NCBI GenBank assembly: GCA_902470925.1
Contig: CABRIF010000107.1
Coordinates: 1 to 7,783, forward strand
Reading direction: 5' to 3'
From: an uncultured Collinsella sp.
Lineage (GTDB): Bacteria > Actinomycetota > Coriobacteriia > Coriobacteriales > Coriobacteriaceae
Length of the DNA: 7,783 bases
In this document: positions 6,626 to 7,783 of the stretch, piece after piece
How positions within the stretch are numbered: the first letter of the stretch is position 1
Layout: the number at the start of each line of letters is the position of its first letter
Translations under genes and position numbers: made by a program
The notes under the pieces: model-generated
Seen by the model: only the letters and a program-made list of their open reading frames with translations
Told to the model about the DNA's origin: nothing
Databases searched by the model: none

Positions 6626-7561
6626 CTACTTGAATGAAATGTAAGCTTCGTCTTCCCGCTGCTCCATAGCAAATCCCATGTTCTCTATCAGGTGTCTCAT
6701 GACCGGATTTGCCGTCACATGAGGGCCAAGAAGTCCCATAACGCTGCTGATTAGGCTGTCGTACTCCTCCGAGGGGAGGAATCTCTCGATCCGCTTGAGC
6801 ATCATAGCGAAATCGCATTCGTGGTGCGGTCCAACTCGAGTACAGTACAGTCTGTCATCATGAGCACAGCTGTTCCTGAACTTTACAAGATAGTCGATAC
6901 TCACCCTCGCTTCCTTTGGATCGAAGTAGCCGAGGGAAGCATCTCCAACCCTTCCGGTCGCAACCGATATGTGCCTGCAAACACGAGACTTTTCCTCGGT
7001 TTTCATAAGGTTGAAGAAGTACTGCACGTTACCGAAAGTCAAGTCATTCACGAGCACCCACAGAGGCACTGACCCATGCTTTTCGCGATAGTGACGTATG
7101 AACTCACTCCTGCTTTGCGCTGCCCGAGATTGGAGGGTCGAGGTTAGTTTGACGAGGCTCTTCGCATAATCTTTGAGGCCAAAACATCGATATTCCTCTT
7201 CTGAAGCATACGAATCAAACCGCAGGTAGTCGTCGCTCATCCCATGTCGCTCGCTGAAGCAGTACGCACACGCCGTCTTAATGAGGGCCTCGACTCTGAT
7301 GAGATAGTGAAACGTTGTTTCGCGAAGCGCCCTGTCGAACAAGAACAGCCGATAGATGTCGGAAAATGAGGTTCCCTCGACATATCTATCGTCCTTCACC
7401 TCAGCCGTTCTGCCGCGATCGATAAATGGATCTTTGTAACCATTGATGACTGAATAGTACCCTTCACGCATCAGAACCATTCGGGTCTTCCCATCGGTCC
7501 GCACCCCGCGCTTTTCCAGCAGCTTGATTTGATCGTCGATTGAAGTGAACGGTTTGTCCAT
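6626..7561 (-). CDS. Abi_2 family (AbiD/AbiF-like) HEPN abortive-infection protein
   Basis: A 311-aa soluble protein of the Abi_2 family (Pfam Abi_2 type). The family is known from phage abortive-infection systems and predicted to be an RNase through its HEPN fold. N-terminal MDKPFTSIDDQIKLLEKRG (1-19) and REGYYSVINGY (32-42) are the usual family start. PLWVLVNDLTFGNVQYFF (166-183) is the conserved central segment. FRNSCAHDDRL (228-238) carries the R-x4-H active-site motif of HEPN nucleases (R229, H234), so the active site looks intact. Length is typical. ATG 7561 is preceded by AAGGGG at about 7 nt. GC (about 42-55 % in 60-base samples) is lower than purB (68 %), which suggests horizontal transfer. 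It is monocistronic here with its own promoter and a structured leader. Likely role: sensing infection and blocking growth by RNA cleavage (inference from the family). Confidence 0.93.
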   Translation of the reverse strand: MDKPFTSIDDQIKLLEKRGVRTDGKTRMVLMREGYYSVINGYKDPFIDRGRTAEVKDDRYVEGTSFSDIYRLFLFDRALRETTFHYLIRVEALIKTACAYCFSERHGMSDDYLRFDSYASEEEYRCFGLKDYAKSLVKLTSTLQSRAAQSRSEFIRHYREKHGSVPLWVLVNDLTFGNVQYFFNLMKTEEKSRVCRHISVATGRVGDASLGYFDPKEARVSIDYLVKFRNSCAHDDRLYCTRVGPHHECDFAMMLKRIERFLPSEEYDSLISSVMGLLGPHVTANPVMRHLIENMGFAMEQREDEAYISFK

Positions 7562-7579
7562 ACCGACCCCTTAAATGAG

Positions 7580-7661
7580 AAGAGCGGCCGCCCGCTCGGA
7601 CAGCCGCTCCCTCCGCTGGGGCGGGAGACCCGTAGATGCATCCCGCCATAACCGCTGTCTT
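7580..7661 (-). ncRNA. Candidate structured RNA/leader upstream of the Abi_2 gene
   Basis: Between the promoter and the Abi ATG the - strand RNA can form three helices. An outer stem is GACAGC/GCTGTC (7659-7654 with 7604-7599). Inside it is a 7-bp stem GGCGGGA/TCCCGCC (7647-7641 with 7626-7620). After it comes a hairpin GAGCGG-GCGG-CCGCTC (7597-7582) followed by TTCTCATTT. A competing hairpin (7627-7607, CCGC-CCCA-GCGG core plus CTCCC/GGGAG) excludes the inner stem, so two folds are possible. AbiF-type proteins are known to be accompanied by conserved noncoding RNAs (an abiF motif exists in Rfam, by recall), which makes this location meaningful. I did not match it to any model. It may be only a GC-rich leader. 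Confidence 0.35.
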
Positions 7662-7662
7662 A

Positions 7663-7689
7663 ACTATAGCGCATGCCGCTCGCCGTCAA
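7663..7689 (-). promoter_or_regulatory. Promoter of the Abi_2 gene and its leader
   Basis: On the - strand TTGACG (7689-7684, 5 of 6) and TATAGT (7668-7663, 5 of 6) are 15 bp apart, or 16 bp if TTTGAC is taken as the -35. Transcription would start near 7656-7659, which gives a leader of about 95 nt and places the 5' end at the outer RNA stem. The spacer contains the inverted repeat AGCG-N5-CGCT (7668-7680), a possible operator. The remaining 7690-7783 shows only ATCAA-ACG-TTGAT (7723-7735) and two TTCCAAC copies, and no gene. Confidence 0.6.
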
Positions 7690-7783
7690 AAACTTTTTAC
7701 ACGACTCGCCTCTCGACAGACTATCAAACGTTGATTTCCAACCTTAGCGAAACACTTCCAACACTCAGCGCGACATGTATCGC

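Noticed and set aside
7464..7649. 61-codon leftward frame starting at ATG 7649 upstream of the Abi gene
   Set aside because: There is no ribosome binding site and it overlaps the start of the Abi gene in another frame. Its Gly/Arg/Ala-rich product reflects the structured GC-rich leader.
7562..7661. Known metabolite riboswitch or SRP RNA in the Abi leader
   Set aside because: I could not find the conserved cores of TPP, cobalamin, SAM, ZTP, fluoride or c-di-GMP riboswitches, nor the GGAAGG-AGCAG tetraloop region of SRP RNA.

Overview
The window looks like a contig end from a high-GC Gram-positive bacterium. Coriobacteriia (Actinomycetota) is my best guess. It rests on roughly 60-68 % GC in the core genes by hand counts over short stretches, strong AAGGAG-type ribosome binding sites, tRNAs with encoded CCA, and the general look of PurB; it is an inference, not a search result. 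The first 46 bases are not genomic: they are an Illumina Nextera/Tn5 P7 adapter with its index, so biology starts at 47.

Left part (47-490, + strand): a promoter, two serine tRNA genes (anticodons GGA and CGA) with a long inter-tRNA hairpin, and a rho-independent terminator. Positions 491-689 hold no gene I can support.

Middle part (690-4529, all on the - strand, read right to left): a compact operon. It opens with a 31-codon small ORF that has a very good ribosome binding site. Next come a membrane-anchored protein with a predicted extracytoplasmic beta-type domain (239 aa), two related six-helix ABC permeases (278 and 274 aa), a BcrA-type ABC ATPase (225 aa), and a second membrane-anchored extracytoplasmic protein (210 aa). 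Four of the junctions overlap or are separated by only 4-15 bases, so the genes are very likely co-transcribed and translationally coupled. The set of one ATPase and two unlike permeases resembles the architecture of peptide-antibiotic or lantibiotic-immunity exporters (BcrAB/LanFEG type), but the substrate is unknown. An AT-rich stretch (about 30 % GC) with two palindromes lies upstream and probably carries the operon's control region.

Right part: purB (adenylosuccinate lyase, - strand) with a textbook terminator and a plausible promoter that abuts a 12-bp palindrome. An intergenic region of about 430 bp carries a 22-bp direct repeat in two copies and an orphan hairpin. Last comes an Abi_2-family (AbiD/AbiF-like) HEPN abortive-infection protein of lower GC, preceded by a good promoter and a 5' region of about 80 nt that can fold into three helices. 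The Abi gene with its structured leader is the best candidate for a defence or toxin-antitoxin system here. The peptide-plus-ABC operon is the best candidate for an undescribed export or immunity system.
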